A stretch of DNA of 64,000 nucleotides from CBDFHJ01 sp965247635 (GTDB lineage Bacteria > Chloroflexota > Dehalococcoidia > Lucifugimonadales > Australimonadaceae), in the NCBI GenBank assembly GCA_965247635.1, contig CBDFHJ010000010.1, positions 744,001 through 808,000 of the forward strand. The letters are read 5' to 3'. The notes beneath the pieces were generated by a model. The model was given only the letters and a program-made list of their open reading frames with translations, did no database searches and was not told the DNA's origin. Each line of letters opens with the position of its first letter. The first letter of the stretch is position 1. The position numbers and the translations under genes were made by a program. Below are positions 6,576 through 16,230 of this stretch, piece after piece.

Positions 6576-7943
6576 GAGGTATCTTCAAAAAGTGTGTAAA
6601 CAGTCGGGCGGTGTACCCTCTCTCTGAACAACACGGGCTCGAGGCCCAAGAGAGGAGATAGACCGCCCATGAGGAAGGAAAGCACTGAGAGTAGGTCGGA
6701 GTCAAGGCCGGAGTGGGAGCAGTTGGAGGATTGGGTGCGAAGCCAGGTCCAGAGGCTGATCCAGGAGTTGCTGGAGGAGGAGGTGACGGCGTTTCTGGGA
6801 AGGGCGAAGTCGGCGCTCAGATCCGACTCGGACAACGATACCGGCTATCGGAACGGATACGGCAGAGCCCGGAGGCTTACGCTGAGTTCGGGAACGATAC
6901 AGCTGAGGCGGCCGCGAGTCCGCGATACCGAGGAGCGGTTCGAGAGCCGGCTGCTGCCGCTGTTCGTCAACAGGACCAGGAAGGTTGCTGAGTTGATCCC
7001 CGAGCTGTACCTGCACGGTCTATCCGAAGGCGACTTCGATCTGGCTTTGCGGGGGCTGCTGGGAGAGGACGCACCGGTATCGGCGAGCACGGTGGCCCGG
7101 TTGAAGTCCAAGTGGAACGATGAGCTTGCCCAATGGCGCAGCCGGCCCCTAGATGACCTGGAAGTGGTCTACATGTGGGTGGATGGAGTCTACGTCAAGG
7201 CTGGTCTTGAGAAGGAGAAGGCGGCAGTACTGGTGGTGGTGGCGGCCCTGAGCGACGGGAGCAAGGTGGTGGTGAGCGCTGTTCCCGGATACAGGGAGTC
7301 CACAGAGAACTGGTCCGATGTGCTCAGGGGCATGAGGCGCCGCGGGCTGGAGTGCCCGAGGCTGGTGGTTGGGGACGGACACCTGGGCATCTGGGGAGCT
7401 CTGCGCAACGTCTATCCGCAGGCGGCAGAGCAACGCTGCTGGAACCACAAGATCGTAAACGTGCTCGCCAAGCTTCCAAAGCGACAACAGGACCAGGCCA
7501 AGCTCATGCTGCGTACTATCCCCTACGCGCCGACTCGGACAGAGGCTGAGCGGCTCAGGACGGTGTTCACCAGGTGGTGCGGCGACCATTCCTACGAGGC
7601 GGCCTCAGAGGCCTTGGAGCGGGACTGGGACCGCATGGTCACCTTCTATGACTTCCCAAAGGAGCACTGGGGGCACCTTCGCACGACGAACCCGGTAGAA
7701 TCACCCTTCGCGGCCCTCAGGCTTCGGACCGATGCCGCCAAGCGCTACAAGAGGGTCGATCGGGCGATAGCGGTGATCTGGAAAATGTTGATGGTCGCCG
7801 AACAGCGCTTCAGGCGTCTGAAGGCCCCTGAGTTGATCGAAGACGTCTATCTCGGTGCACAGTATGCGGATGGAATCGCCATTGAATCAACGGCTGAGAA
7901 GGTCGCCGCCTGATGTCGTTTACACACCTATTGACGTAACCTC
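6576..7943 (+). mobile_element. IS256-family element, complete inner copy (1368 bp)
   Basis: Ends GAGGTATCTTCAAAAAGTGT (left) and GAGGTTACGTCAATAGGTGT (right, reverse complement) form imperfect terminal inverted repeats of about 26 bp. It is flanked by the 8-bp direct repeat TTTACGAT derived from the IS copy it entered. Contents: about 90 bp leader and one transposase gene. Confidence 0.97.
6669..7913 (+). CDS. IS256-family (mutator-type) transposase
   Basis: 414 residues, the usual length. DDE residues are placed in MWVDGVYVKAG (D), LVVGDGHLGIW (D) and TTNPVESPFAALR (E, within the C-terminal motif conserved in mutator-type transposases). A ribosome-binding GAGGAG-like purine stretch (AGAGGAGATAGACCGCCC) precedes the ATG. 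Intact; differs from the copies at 13839 and 18151 by a few residues (for example EERFESR versus EEQFESR, and GDFDL versus GDSDL). It mobilises the element by cut-and-paste or copy-out with 8-9 bp target duplication. Confidence 0.96.
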   Translation: MRKESTESRSESRPEWEQLEDWVRSQVQRLIQELLEEEVTAFLGRAKSALRSDSDNDTGYRNGYGRARRLTLSSGTIQLRRPRVRDTEERFESRLLPLFVNRTRKVAELIPELYLHGLSEGDFDLALRGLLGEDAPVSASTVARLKSKWNDELAQWRSRPLDDLEVVYMWVDGVYVKAGLEKEKAAVLVVVAALSDGSKVVVSAVPGYRESTENWSDVLRGMRRRGLECPRLVVGDGHLGIWGALRNVYPQAAEQRCWNHKIVNVLAKLPKRQQDQAKLMLRTIPYAPTRTEAERLRTVFTRWCGDHSYEAASEALERDWDRMVTFYDFPKEHWGHLRTTNPVESPFAALRLRTDAAKRYKRVDRAIAVIWKMLMVAEQRFRRLKAPELIEDVYLGAQYADGIAIESTAEKVAA

Positions 7944-8827
7944 TTTACGATCTTGTGGTTCCAGCAGCGTTGCTCTGCCGCCTGCGGATAGACGTTGCGC
8001 AGAGCTCCCCAGATGCCCAGGTGTCCGTCCCCAACCACCAGCCTCGGGCACTCCAGCCCGCGGCGCCTCATGTCCCTGAGCACATCGGACCAGTTCTCTG
8101 TGGACTCCCTGTATCCGGGAACAGCGCCCACCACCACCTTGCTCCCGTCGCTCAGGGCCGCCACCACCACCAGTACTGCCGCCTTCTCCTTCTCAAGACC
8201 AGCCTTGACGTAGACTCCATCCACCCACATGTAGACCACTTCCAGGTCATCTAGGGGCCGGCTGCGCCATTGGGCAAGCTCATCGTTCCACTTGGACTTC
8301 AACCGGGCCACCGTGCTCGCCGATACCGGTGCGTCCTCTCCCAGCAGCCCCCGCAAAGCCAGATCGAAGTCGCCTTCGGATAGACCGTGCAGGTACAGCT
8401 CGGGGATCAACTCAGCAACCTTCCTGGTCCTGTTGACGAACAGCGGCAGCAGCCGGCTCTCGAACTGCTCCTCGGTATCGCGGACTCGCGGCCGCCTCAG
8501 CTGTATCGTTCCCGAACTCAGCGTAAGCCTCCGGGCTCTGCCGTATCCGTTCCGATAGCCGGTATCGTTGTCCGAGTCGGATCTGAGCGCCGACTTCGCC
8601 CTTCCCAGAAACGCCGTCACCTCCTCCTCCAGCAACTCCTGGATCAGCCTCTGGACCTGGCTTCGCACCCAATCCTCCAACTGCTCCCACTCCGGCCTTG
8701 ACTCCGACCTACTCTCAGTGCTTTCCTTCCTCATGGGCGGTCTATCTCCTCTCTTGGGCCTCGAGCCCGTGTTGTTCAGAGAGAGGGTACACCGCCTGAC
8801 TGTTTACACACTTTTTGAAGATACCTC

Positions 8828-9865
8828 CTCCATGACCGCGTGCGGTGCGTCTGTCTTCTCAGCCGCCCAGTCTCGGAAGCTGCTGCGGAATCCGTGCGGA
8901 ACGCAGGGGATGTTCAGCCGCCGGAGCAACGCCGTGAAAGTCATATCCGACAACGGTCTGCCCGAACGTCCGGGGAAAATCAGCCCGGGACCGTCATCCA
9001 GGCTGCGCGCCTCTTCCAGGACGTCCAGGGCGCGCCTCGACAACGGTACGCGGTGCTCCCTGCCCGCCTTCATCCGCGCCGCCGGAACGGTCCAGACCCG
9101 GGAGTCCAGAGAGACTTCATCCCGCCTGGCGGCGCGAACCTCACCGGAGCGGGCGGCGGTCAGCACGGCGAAGTCCAGGGCCAGCCGGGTGGCGGGCCTG
9201 GCGGTGGACGCTCGAATGGCGTCCAGGGCTACCGGGACATCCGCATAGTGTAGAGCTGCATGGTGCGCCTGGGTCCGCGAAGTCTTGGGAAGCACGGCCT
9301 CGATGGCGTCGCCAGCCGGATTATCCAGCCTGTAGTTGTTGGCTATAGCCCACTTCATCACCGCGCTTATGCGCTGGCGCACTCGCCGCGCTGTCTCTGG
9401 CTTGGCAGTCCATATCAGCGTTAGAGCCTTCATAACATCCGAACCCGACACCTCGGTTGCCAATCTGGAGCCGAAGTGTGGAAAGACGTATGTCCTGAGA
9501 GTAGAACCCCACTGGGCCGCATGCTTGGCGTTCTTCCATGTGGGGAGGTTGAGCTTGATAACCTCAGCGGCAGCCTCAGCAAAGGTCGGTACGTCTCGCT
9601 TCACTGTCCGAGGGTCCCCGCCCACACGAGCGATTCTGCGGTTCTCCATCGCCTTCTCACGCGCAGCGTTCAGGGACACAAGAGGCCACCCGCCAAGTCC
9701 GAGATCAGTCCGCTTGCCGCGTATCACAACACGCTGAAGCCACCTGCGAGCGCCGGACGGGTCCACCTGAAGGTAAAGCCCCTGACCGTCGTGGTATCGG
9801 CCAGGCCGCTTCTCCGTTCTCACTCGCGCCGCAGTCAACGGACGAGCCTTGCGATTCTCGGCCAT
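8828..9865 (-). pseudogene. Tyrosine-recombinase island integrase, C-terminus removed by IS256
   Basis: The N-terminal DUF4102-type domain is seen as KRPGRYHDGQGLYLQVDPSG, then RRWLQRVVIRGKRTDLGLGG, followed by the core-binding domain. Catalytic residues visible are Arg in AARSGEVR and His-x-x-Arg in PHGFRSSFRDWAAE. The frame then runs into the IS256 end (8827), so the final His/Trp and nucleophilic Tyr are missing and the protein should be inactive. The start is ATG at 9865, just after GGGGGGTGAC. The gene begins about 150 bp from the 3' end of tRNA-Ser and reads away from it, the usual position of an island integrase. The island therefore extends left of 10017. Confidence 0.9.
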
Positions 9866-10016
9866 GTCACCCCCCACATTTTACCCCACATTATAGTTGG
9901 GATTGTATGAGACGGTAAGATAATCTATGAGCAACCACGAGAACCTTGGCTGTAGCTGACTCACGCATAAAATCGACAAAAGACAGCACTTGCAAAGCTA
10001 AGGTTAAGGGTGTGCC

Positions 10017-10104
10017 TGGCGGAGGGGGTGGGATTCGAACCCACGGTCCCAGAAGGGACAACGGTTTTCAAGACCGTCGCATTCGTCCGCTCTGCCACCC
10101 CTCC
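10017..10104 (-). tRNA. tRNA-Ser (anticodon UGA), CCA encoded
   Basis: Minus-strand sequence folds as a type II tRNA: acceptor GGAGGGG with CCCCTCC, D-arm GGCAGAGCGG..., anticodon stem-loop ACGGT-CTTGAAA-ACCGT giving TGA, a long variable arm GTCCC-TTCT-GGGAC, and a T-arm GTGGG-TTCGAAT-CCCAC. Discriminator G is followed by encoded CCA (10017-10019). The 3' end faces the integrase gene, so it is the likely attachment site of the island. Confidence 0.95.
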
Positions 10105-10164
10105 GATGTGAACGGGCCGCCCGCCGGACTAGCAGGCCCCCACGCTCGAGGGAGGGGTGGTTAT

Positions 10165-10189
10165 CGCTGAAAAACAGTGTTTTTTAGCG
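10165..10189. terminator. Hairpin CGCTGAAAAAC-AGT-GTTTTTTAGCG
   Basis: An 11-bp stem with one G-T pair and a 3-nt loop lies 5 bp beyond the amidohydrolase stop (10195) and about 60 bp upstream of the tRNA 5' end. Its own A/T-rich stem gives a U-tract-like end. It plausibly ends amidohydrolase transcription. Confidence 0.5.
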
Positions 10190-10194
10190 GCCTG

Positions 10195-11307
10195 TTAGTA
10201 CGCCTTAACCTTGGCCTTTGCGTTAGTCGCGGCGGCATCGACTATTCCAGGACAGAGCATGGCGGGAGTGTTGTGGAAGATGTTTTGCTTGTCCTGTTCA
10301 CTCAGGAAGCTGAGGGTTGGGTGCTCGGCGATCATGGGCACCATGTCGTCGGCGGTGTATTCCGTTCCCGGACGAATATTCGTGCCCGAGCCAGGGGCTT
10401 CCGTGCCATACGCAAACTGAGAGACGCCGCGCTGCTTGATGGCCGTCGCCAGGAAGTCCAAGTCATAGGAACAGGTGTCATAGAACAGGTTTGCAGAGGT
10501 GTCCCTACCGCCACCAAGAAAGTCACTCTCTCCTATGAGGCGGTCGACGAAGCCGCCACAGTGGCAGATCATAATCTTGAGGCCGGGGAAGCGTTCGAAC
10601 TGGTCGTTCTGCCGCAAATACACCGTCGCCATGGACTGCTCAGACATAAAGTTCAGCTGATAGTAGGGGTTGTGCCCCCCTCCGGACTTAAAGGTCTTGT
10701 AACGAGGGTCAAGCCCATTGGTGCCGTGCACGATGATGGGAACACCGAGCTCCTGGCACTTCTCGTAAAGCGGGTACCAGTACGGCTCATTCATGCTGGG
10801 CGAATCGCGCCGACCCGTGATATCGGGTGAAACGTAGGTCGCGACGAACCCGTACTCCGTCACGCAGCGCTCCAGCTCCTCCAGACAGTGAGTGGTGTCC
10901 TTCTCGTAGGCGAGCTGGGGGAGCTGGGCGGTTCCCACAAACCGCTCAGGCTCGGCCTGAACTAGCTTGAAGACCATGTCGTTGGAGTAGCTGATCCAGC
11001 TCTGGAATATATTAGCGGGCTCCAGCCAGCCGTGAACGTTGAGCGGGTGCACGCTAAGGACCTGGGTATCGATGTTGCGCTCGTCCATATACTTCGCAAG
11101 ACTGGCCGCTATCGCTTTGAAGTCCTCGTCCGTGTTCCCGGGTTGGTCGGAATGTTTGCCAGGGCCAACGGGACTTGGAATGATGCCTGAAGCGCCTATG
11201 CCCTGGGCACCCATGAGGGTCGCGAGAAATGGATAGGCGTGCCGGTGTGGCTGGCTTCGGTCATGGATATGACTGTGCATGTCTAGGACTTTCACTCCGT
11301 TGTACAT
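10195..11307 (-). CDS. Amidohydrolase-2 family metal-dependent hydrolase/decarboxylase (ACMSD-like)
   Basis: 370 residues from ATG at 11307, chosen because GAGGAGGG stands just upstream and the conserved KVLDMHSHIH (metal-binding HxH) then begins at residue 5. Further barrel motifs are PIIVHGTNG, LKIMICHCGGFVDR and YGTEAPGSG (final Asp/Glu position, here Glu where many members have Asp). Family members are TIM-barrel, Zn- or Mn-dependent hydrolases or decarboxylases of carboxylated aromatics and related acids. It is likely cytoplasmic, with no signal peptide. It stands alone next to the tRNA-Ser and may act in the same catabolism as the oxygenase at the window start. Substrate unknown. Confidence 0.88.
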   Translation of the reverse strand: MYNGVKVLDMHSHIHDRSQPHRHAYPFLATLMGAQGIGASGIIPSPVGPGKHSDQPGNTDEDFKAIAASLAKYMDERNIDTQVLSVHPLNVHGWLEPANIFQSWISYSNDMVFKLVQAEPERFVGTAQLPQLAYEKDTTHCLEELERCVTEYGFVATYVSPDITGRRDSPSMNEPYWYPLYEKCQELGVPIIVHGTNGLDPRYKTFKSGGGHNPYYQLNFMSEQSMATVYLRQNDQFERFPGLKIMICHCGGFVDRLIGESDFLGGGRDTSANLFYDTCSYDLDFLATAIKQRGVSQFAYGTEAPGSGTNIRPGTEYTADDMVPMIAEHPTLSFLSEQDKQNIFHNTPAMLCPGIVDAAATNAKAKVKAY

Positions 11308-11593
11308 GGGGCCCTCCTCAATTGGGGTCAGAGATTTCTCACCGCGATTTCCGGGGTAGGTATACCCGGCCTTCAGCGCCATCCGGCCCGAAGATAGTAC
11401 CCTTCGCCTCTGCTGTCAAATGGACTCCGGCGTCTCCACCTTACGGACGGGGTGATTATAGACATCGGCAGGGTGGAGGTTGCCCTCGCTGCATGGCGCA
11501 ACGGCCGGATAAAAGGCCGGTCCAGCGTTGGCAGCCGGGCCGTCGGAGCCGCTTTACGAACGCCGCAGGGTAAAGTTCGTCCGCTGGGCCGCC
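11308..11593. other. Intergenic, nothing recognised
   Basis: About 285 bp between the start of the amidohydrolase and the end of the MMPL gene, holding only the amidohydrolase ribosome-binding site. I see no further gene or RNA. Confidence 0.5.
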
Positions 11594-13808
11594 TTACGGC
11601 TGGGATGCGCCGGCCGGAGCCGGCTGCTCGGCCTCCACGCGAAGGTCTGGAAGCCAGCGGAGCGCCGATGGCAAGTACCAGTTGGCGCGGCCCAGCAGCC
11701 GCATGCTAGCGGGGACCAGCACCGCCCGGACTATCGTCGCGTCCAGGAACACCGCCACGGCCAGCCCAAAACCTACCTGTTGGCTTCCGGCGAGGCGGCC
11801 GGCGGCAAAACCACTAAACACCGCCACCATAATGAGCGCGGCGCCGGTAATGAGTCCGGCCGTGGCCCGCAGGCCGTACGCGACGGCTTCGGCGTTGTCG
11901 TGGGTCTGGTCGTAGCGCTCGCGGATACGGCTCAACAAGAAGACGTGGTAGTCCATGGAAAGGCCAAACAGTATCGAGAATAGGAACAACGGCAGCCACG
12001 CCTCTATCACCTCGGTCTTCTGAAACCCAACGAGGTCAGCTCCCACACCCTTCTGGAAGACGAGGACGATGAGCCCGTACGCCGCTCCCACGGAGAGGAG
12101 GTTCATGAGGATGGCCTTCAGAGATGACTATGGAGCGGAACACCACCATGAGCAGCATGAAGCTCAGGCCAAGGACGAACGCGAATACGAGGGGCGTGTA
12201 TTGGCTGGCCACGTCGAAGAAGTCCGAGCTGAAGGCCGTCAGTCCGGTAACGAGAACGGTGGCCTGGACCCCCTGACGCTCGAACGCCTCGGGAATATGC
12301 TCCTCGCGAAGCCGCGCCAGCGCATCGACCGCCTGGTCGCTGCTCGGCTCTCCTTGGATATACGCGATGAGCAGCGCGATGTCACCCGCTTCGTTGTCTC
12401 GAATGGTTGGTTCGACGGAGAAGTCCGCGTCTGCCGTGAGCAGGTCCATCAAACGCTGTATGCCCGCCTGAACGGACTCGGATTTCACGTCACCGTCAAT
12501 GACGATCTCGGTCGGGGCCGCCACCCCGAAGGAGAACTCCTGCTCCAGCGTCAGGAAGGCCTGTTTGGACTGGAGCTCGTCTGGGAACGTATCGGCGCCG
12601 TTGAACCCCGTGTTCAGGTCGAGCACGAACGAGGCGGCCCCGATCATTAGTCCGCCCGCCACTACCAGAAAAACGACCGGCCGCCGCATGACCATACGCG
12701 TTATCCAGGGCCAGAAGCCGCCCCCCTGCTCGCTGGCCTGCCGTTCGAGCCGCCGGCCTAGAATGGGCACCCGTATTGCGTTGATCTTGTCGCCCAAAAG
12801 GGCCAGCACCGCCGGCAGCAGCGTCAGCGAGGCCATCACGGCGGCGATGACCACGAGGATGGCGCCCGCCGCCATGCTTTGGTAGACCGACATCGGAATG
12901 ATAAACATGCCCACGAGCGCCAGGACTACCATCATGCCGCTGAAGAAGACGGTGCGGCTCGCCGTCGCCCCGGCGCGCTCGATCGCATCGAACTTCTCGC
13001 GTCCACGCCTGCGCTCCTCACGGTAGCGTGAAAGGATGATGAGCGAGTAGTCGATCCCCACCGCCAGGCCTATCATCGAGATAATGACGGTTACAAAGAA
13101 GATCAGGTCGAACACCTGTCCAACCAGGGCCGTGGCTCCCAACGCCACGACTATTGAGACAAGGGCGAGCAGAAGCGGGATGACTGCGGCGACCACTGCT
13201 CCGAACAGCACCAGGAGGATTATGAGCGCAATAGGGACGCCGATGCGTTCGCCCTTCTCGGTATCAGCTGAGTCGATCTCGTTGGCCTCCACCGATATGC
13301 TGGCCTCACCGACGATCAGGACATTGAACCCACCCACCCCGTTGGCTTCGCGGACGATTTCAAGGACCTCCTCGACGTTCTTGGTTGCGTCGTCGAACTC
13401 CCCTTCCATGACAAATGGGATGATGGTCGTCTTTCTGTCGCCCGAGACGAGGGACTCGCCACCGGTTGGGTAGAAGGTAATACCCCCCGTCACCTTGTCG
13501 GCTCCGACGTCGAGGATGCGCTGCTGCAGTTCCTCAACCCTGCTCCTAAACGCTTCGTTCTCGACCGTCAACGTTTCCGACTGGACCATGACAATCTCGG
13601 GTATATCTCTCGGGCCTCGCAGGCGCTCCTCCAGCAGTTTGTCCGCCCGTTTGGACTCGGGATTGTTGGTGAAGCTGAACTCAGTGGTAAGCGCGTCTCC
13701 AAGCAACGCCGTGGAGGTCACGAGAGCCGCCACGATCAGCGCAACCCAAATACCCACGACCAGCCACGGACGCCGGCTGCTGGCTCTGGCAAGACTTTCG
13801 GTCGAGAT

Positions 13809-15176
13809 GAGGTTACGTCAATAGGTGTGTAAACGACATCAGGCGGCGACCTTCTCAGCCGTTGATTCAATGGCGATTTCATCCGCATACTGTGCACCGA
13901 GATAGACGTCTTCGATCAACTCAGGGGCCTTCAGACGCCTGAAGCGCTGTTCGGCGACCATCAACATTTTCCAGATCACCGCTATCGCCCGATCGACCCT
14001 CTTGTAGCGCTTGGCGGCATCGGTCCGAAGCCTGAGGGCCGCGAAGGGTGATTCTACCGGGTTCGTCGTGCGAAGGTGCCCCCAGTGCTCCTTTGGGAAG
14101 TCATAGAAGGTGACCATGCGGTCCCAGTCCCGCTCCAAGGCCTCTGAGGCCGCCTCGTAGGAATGGTCGCCGCACCACCTGGTGAACACCGTCCTGAGCC
14201 GCTCAGCCTCTGTCCGAGTCGGCGCGTAGGGGATAGTACGCAGCATGAGCTTGGCCTGGTCCTGTTGTCGCTTTGGAAGCTTGGCGAGCACGTTTACGAT
14301 CTTGTGGTTCCAGCAGCGTTGCTCTGCCGCCTGCGGATAGACGTTGCGCAGAGCTCCCCAGATGCCCAGGTGTCCGTCCCCAACCACCAGCCTCGGGCAC
14401 TCCAGCCCGCGGCGCCTCATGTCCCTGAGCACATCGGACCAGTTCTCTGTGGACTCCCTGTATCCGGGAACAGCGCTCACCACCACCTTGCTCCCGTCGC
14501 TCAGGGCCGCCACCACCACCAGTACTGCCGCCTTCTCCTTCTCAAGACCAGCCTTGACGTAGACTCCATCCACCCACATGTAGACCACTTCCAGGTCATC
14601 TAGGGGCCGGCTGCGCCATTGGGCAAGCTCATCGTTCCACTTGGACTTCAACCGGGCCACCGTGCTCGCCGATACCGGTGCGTCCTCTCCCAGCAGCCCC
14701 CGCAAAGCCAGATCGGAGTCGCCTTCGGATAGACCGTGCAGGTACAGCTCGGGGATCAACTCAGCAACCTTCCTGGTCCTGTTGACGAACAGCGGCAGCA
14801 GCCGGCTCTCGAACTGCTCCTCGGTATCGCGGACTCGCGGCCGCCTCAGCTGTATCGTTCCCGAACTCAGCGTAAGCCTCCGGGCTCTGCCGTATCCGTT
14901 CCGATAGCCGGTATCGTTGTCCGAGTCGGATCTGAGCGCCGACTTCGCCCTTCCCAGAAACGCCGTCACCTCCTCCTCCAGCAACTCCTGGATCAGCCTC
15001 TGGACCTGGCTTCGCACCCAATCCTCCAACTGCTCCCACTCCGGCCTTGACTCCGACCTACTCTCAGTGCTTTCCTTCCTCATGGGCGGTCTATCTCCTC
15101 TCTTGGGCCTCGAGCCCGTGTTGTTCAGAGAGAGGGTACACCGCCTGACTGTTTACACACTTTTTGAAGATACCTC
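13809..15176 (-). mobile_element. IS256-family element, complete copy (1368 bp)
   Basis: Same ends as the copy at 6576. It is flanked by the perfect octamer GTCGAGAT at 13801-13808 and 15177-15184. The duplication is undecayed, so the insertion is recent. It lies within the first codons of the MMPL gene. Confidence 0.97.
13839..15083 (-). CDS. IS256-family (mutator-type) transposase
   Basis: 414 residues, intact DDE set in the same positions as the copy at 6669. Copy-specific residues are GDSDL and YADEIAIEST. The ribosome-binding site is the same purine stretch before ATG. Confidence 0.96.
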   Translation of the reverse strand: MRKESTESRSESRPEWEQLEDWVRSQVQRLIQELLEEEVTAFLGRAKSALRSDSDNDTGYRNGYGRARRLTLSSGTIQLRRPRVRDTEEQFESRLLPLFVNRTRKVAELIPELYLHGLSEGDSDLALRGLLGEDAPVSASTVARLKSKWNDELAQWRSRPLDDLEVVYMWVDGVYVKAGLEKEKAAVLVVVAALSDGSKVVVSAVPGYRESTENWSDVLRDMRRRGLECPRLVVGDGHLGIWGALRNVYPQAAEQRCWNHKIVNVLAKLPKRQQDQAKLMLRTIPYAPTRTEAERLRTVFTRWCGDHSYEAASEALERDWDRMVTFYDFPKEHWGHLRTTNPVESPFAALRLRTDAAKRYKRVDRAIAVIWKMLMVAEQRFRRLKAPELIEDVYLGAQYADEIAIESTAEKVAA

Positions 15177-15503
15177 GTCGAGATAGCCATATTGGTACTC
15201 CCTATGATACCTACAGCACCGCAAGATTGGAGTAAGGGTTTTCCCTTAGGTGAAACCCCCAAAGTACCGCTTGTATGGCTCCCCAGATGGCCCCACCGCG
15301 CCAAATACAAGGAGCCCAAGTATTCTAAATGGTTTGTTCACCATTTCACAATTCCTTCCGCAAACCTTAACCACAGAATTGAATGCCAGACCGCTACTCC
15401 TGGGTGGTGCATGGGGTAGAGACCAGCGTCTGTCGCCGAGCGGTCGAGCGCTCGCTAACGGGTGTGGTAGACTCCGCGTGCCAGCAATCAGCAGCGCAAA
15501 GAC

Positions 15504-16160
15504 GTGTCCGTGGTAACCCTCACTGGTCCGCACCGCCCTCCCAAGTCCGGTACTTCTGCCGACTCTTTAGTCGTGCTCCTTCATGGCATCGGCGCCAGCG
15601 GTGACGACCTCATTGGCCTGGCGGATGCGTGGGCAGACGCGTTGCCCCACACCGTCTTCCATTCGCCTAACGCGCCGAACCACTTCGACGATGCCTCCTT
15701 CGGCTACCAGTGGTACTCTCGCCGCACCGACCAGTCGCGTGTCTCTGGACTCTACGAGGTAGAAGGCACCGTCAACGCCTACGTGGATGATCTGCTGGCG
15801 CAGTATGAGCTAGCCCCTGCCCGGTGCGTGCTGGTGGGCTTCTCGCAGGGCTCCATCGTTTCGCTGCACGTGGCGCCGCGAAGGAAGGCGGCTTTAGGCG
15901 GTGTCGTGAGTTTCAGCGGCAGGATGGTCACGGCGGCCACGCTGCGAGAGGAACTGGCGAACCGCACACCCATCTGCCTGGTCCATGGGGCTGAAGACCC
16001 CGTGCTCCCGAGCGAGGGCACCGTCGAGGGCGCCGCGATACTCTCCGAGCTGGGCGTACCCCATGAACTCCACATCCTGCCCGGCTTGGGGCACGCCATC
16101 GACGCACGCGGCCTGGAAAAAGCCACCCGGTTTATCCACGGGGTGCTGGAGGGAAGCTAA
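15504..16160 (+). CDS. Alpha/beta-hydrolase, carboxylesterase/phospholipase (Abhydrolase_2) family
   Basis: 218 residues from GTG at 15504. Oxyanion loop LVVLLHGIGASGDD, nucleophile elbow LVGFSQGS (Ser), acid in VHGAEDPVLP (Asp) and His in PGLGHAIDARG give a full catalytic triad. Size and motif set match the small cytosolic carboxylesterases related to YpfH and acyl-protein thioesterases. The start is poorly supported by a ribosome-binding site, and no ATG is available in frame upstream. It stands between two IS256 copies in the same orientation and would be lost by recombination between them. Confidence 0.88.
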   Translation: MSVVTLTGPHRPPKSGTSADSLVVLLHGIGASGDDLIGLADAWADALPHTVFHSPNAPNHFDDASFGYQWYSRRTDQSRVSGLYEVEGTVNAYVDDLLAQYELAPARCVLVGFSQGSIVSLHVAPRRKAALGGVVSFSGRMVTAATLREELANRTPICLVHGAEDPVLPSEGTVEGAAILSELGVPHELHILPGLGHAIDARGLEKATRFIHGVLEGS

Positions 16161-16230
16161 ACGCGGTCTGTATTCACGCCAGCTCCCTCCCATCGAGGGA
16201 GGAGGTCTTGAAAAGGGAAGGAGGGGTACC

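Larger units (their letters stand above)
6114..8734 (-). pseudogene. IS256 transposase gene split by nested IS256 insertion
   Basis: The N-terminal part (8734 down to 7952, ending ...CWNHKIV) and the C-terminal part (6575 down to 6114) are each intact and identical or nearly so to the uninterrupted transposase. The break falls after the codons for NHKIV, at the duplicated octamer. The product is inactive unless the inner copy is lost precisely. Confidence 0.93.
6084..8827 (-). mobile_element. IS256-family element, outer copy interrupted by a second copy
   Basis: The two arms 6084-6575 and 7944(7952)-8827 together reconstitute one complete 1368-bp IS256 copy on the minus strand, split by the plus-strand copy 6576-7943. 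The octamer TTTACGAT is present at both junctions (6568-6575 and 7944-7951) and once in uninterrupted copies, which proves the nesting. The 8 bp outside the outer copy (GGGCTGGA left, CTCCATGA right) do not match. This copy therefore marks a rearrangement joining the methylase region to the integrase region. Confidence 0.95.
11594..15190 (-). pseudogene. MMPL/RND-type membrane transporter, interrupted by IS256 and frameshifted
   Basis: The original start is ATG at 15190 (MAIS..., with GGGAG 9 nt upstream). IS256 (13809-15176) entered 6 bp later with duplication of GTCGAGAT, and the gene resumes at 13808 with TESLARASSRRPWLVVGIWVAL. The protein has two sets of RND membrane segments with long periplasmic loops. 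Motifs include GLAVGIDYSLIILSRYREE and, in the second half, LFGLSMDYHVFLLSRIRERY, the two conserved GxxxDY segments. Near 12118 one base is missing (SIVIS, then the frame shifts into KAILMNLLSVG), so the last 170 residues are in another frame. Such proteins export lipids or hydrophobic compounds. Two independent lesions make it a pseudogene unless the 1-bp gap is a sequencing error. Confidence 0.92.

Noticed and set aside
6076..8835. Target duplication for the outer IS256 copy
   Set aside because: Flanks GGGCTGGA and CTCCATGA do not match.
9946..10170. Plus-strand frame covering the tRNA region
   Set aside because: It is the reverse of tRNA-Ser; the tRNA fold is complete.
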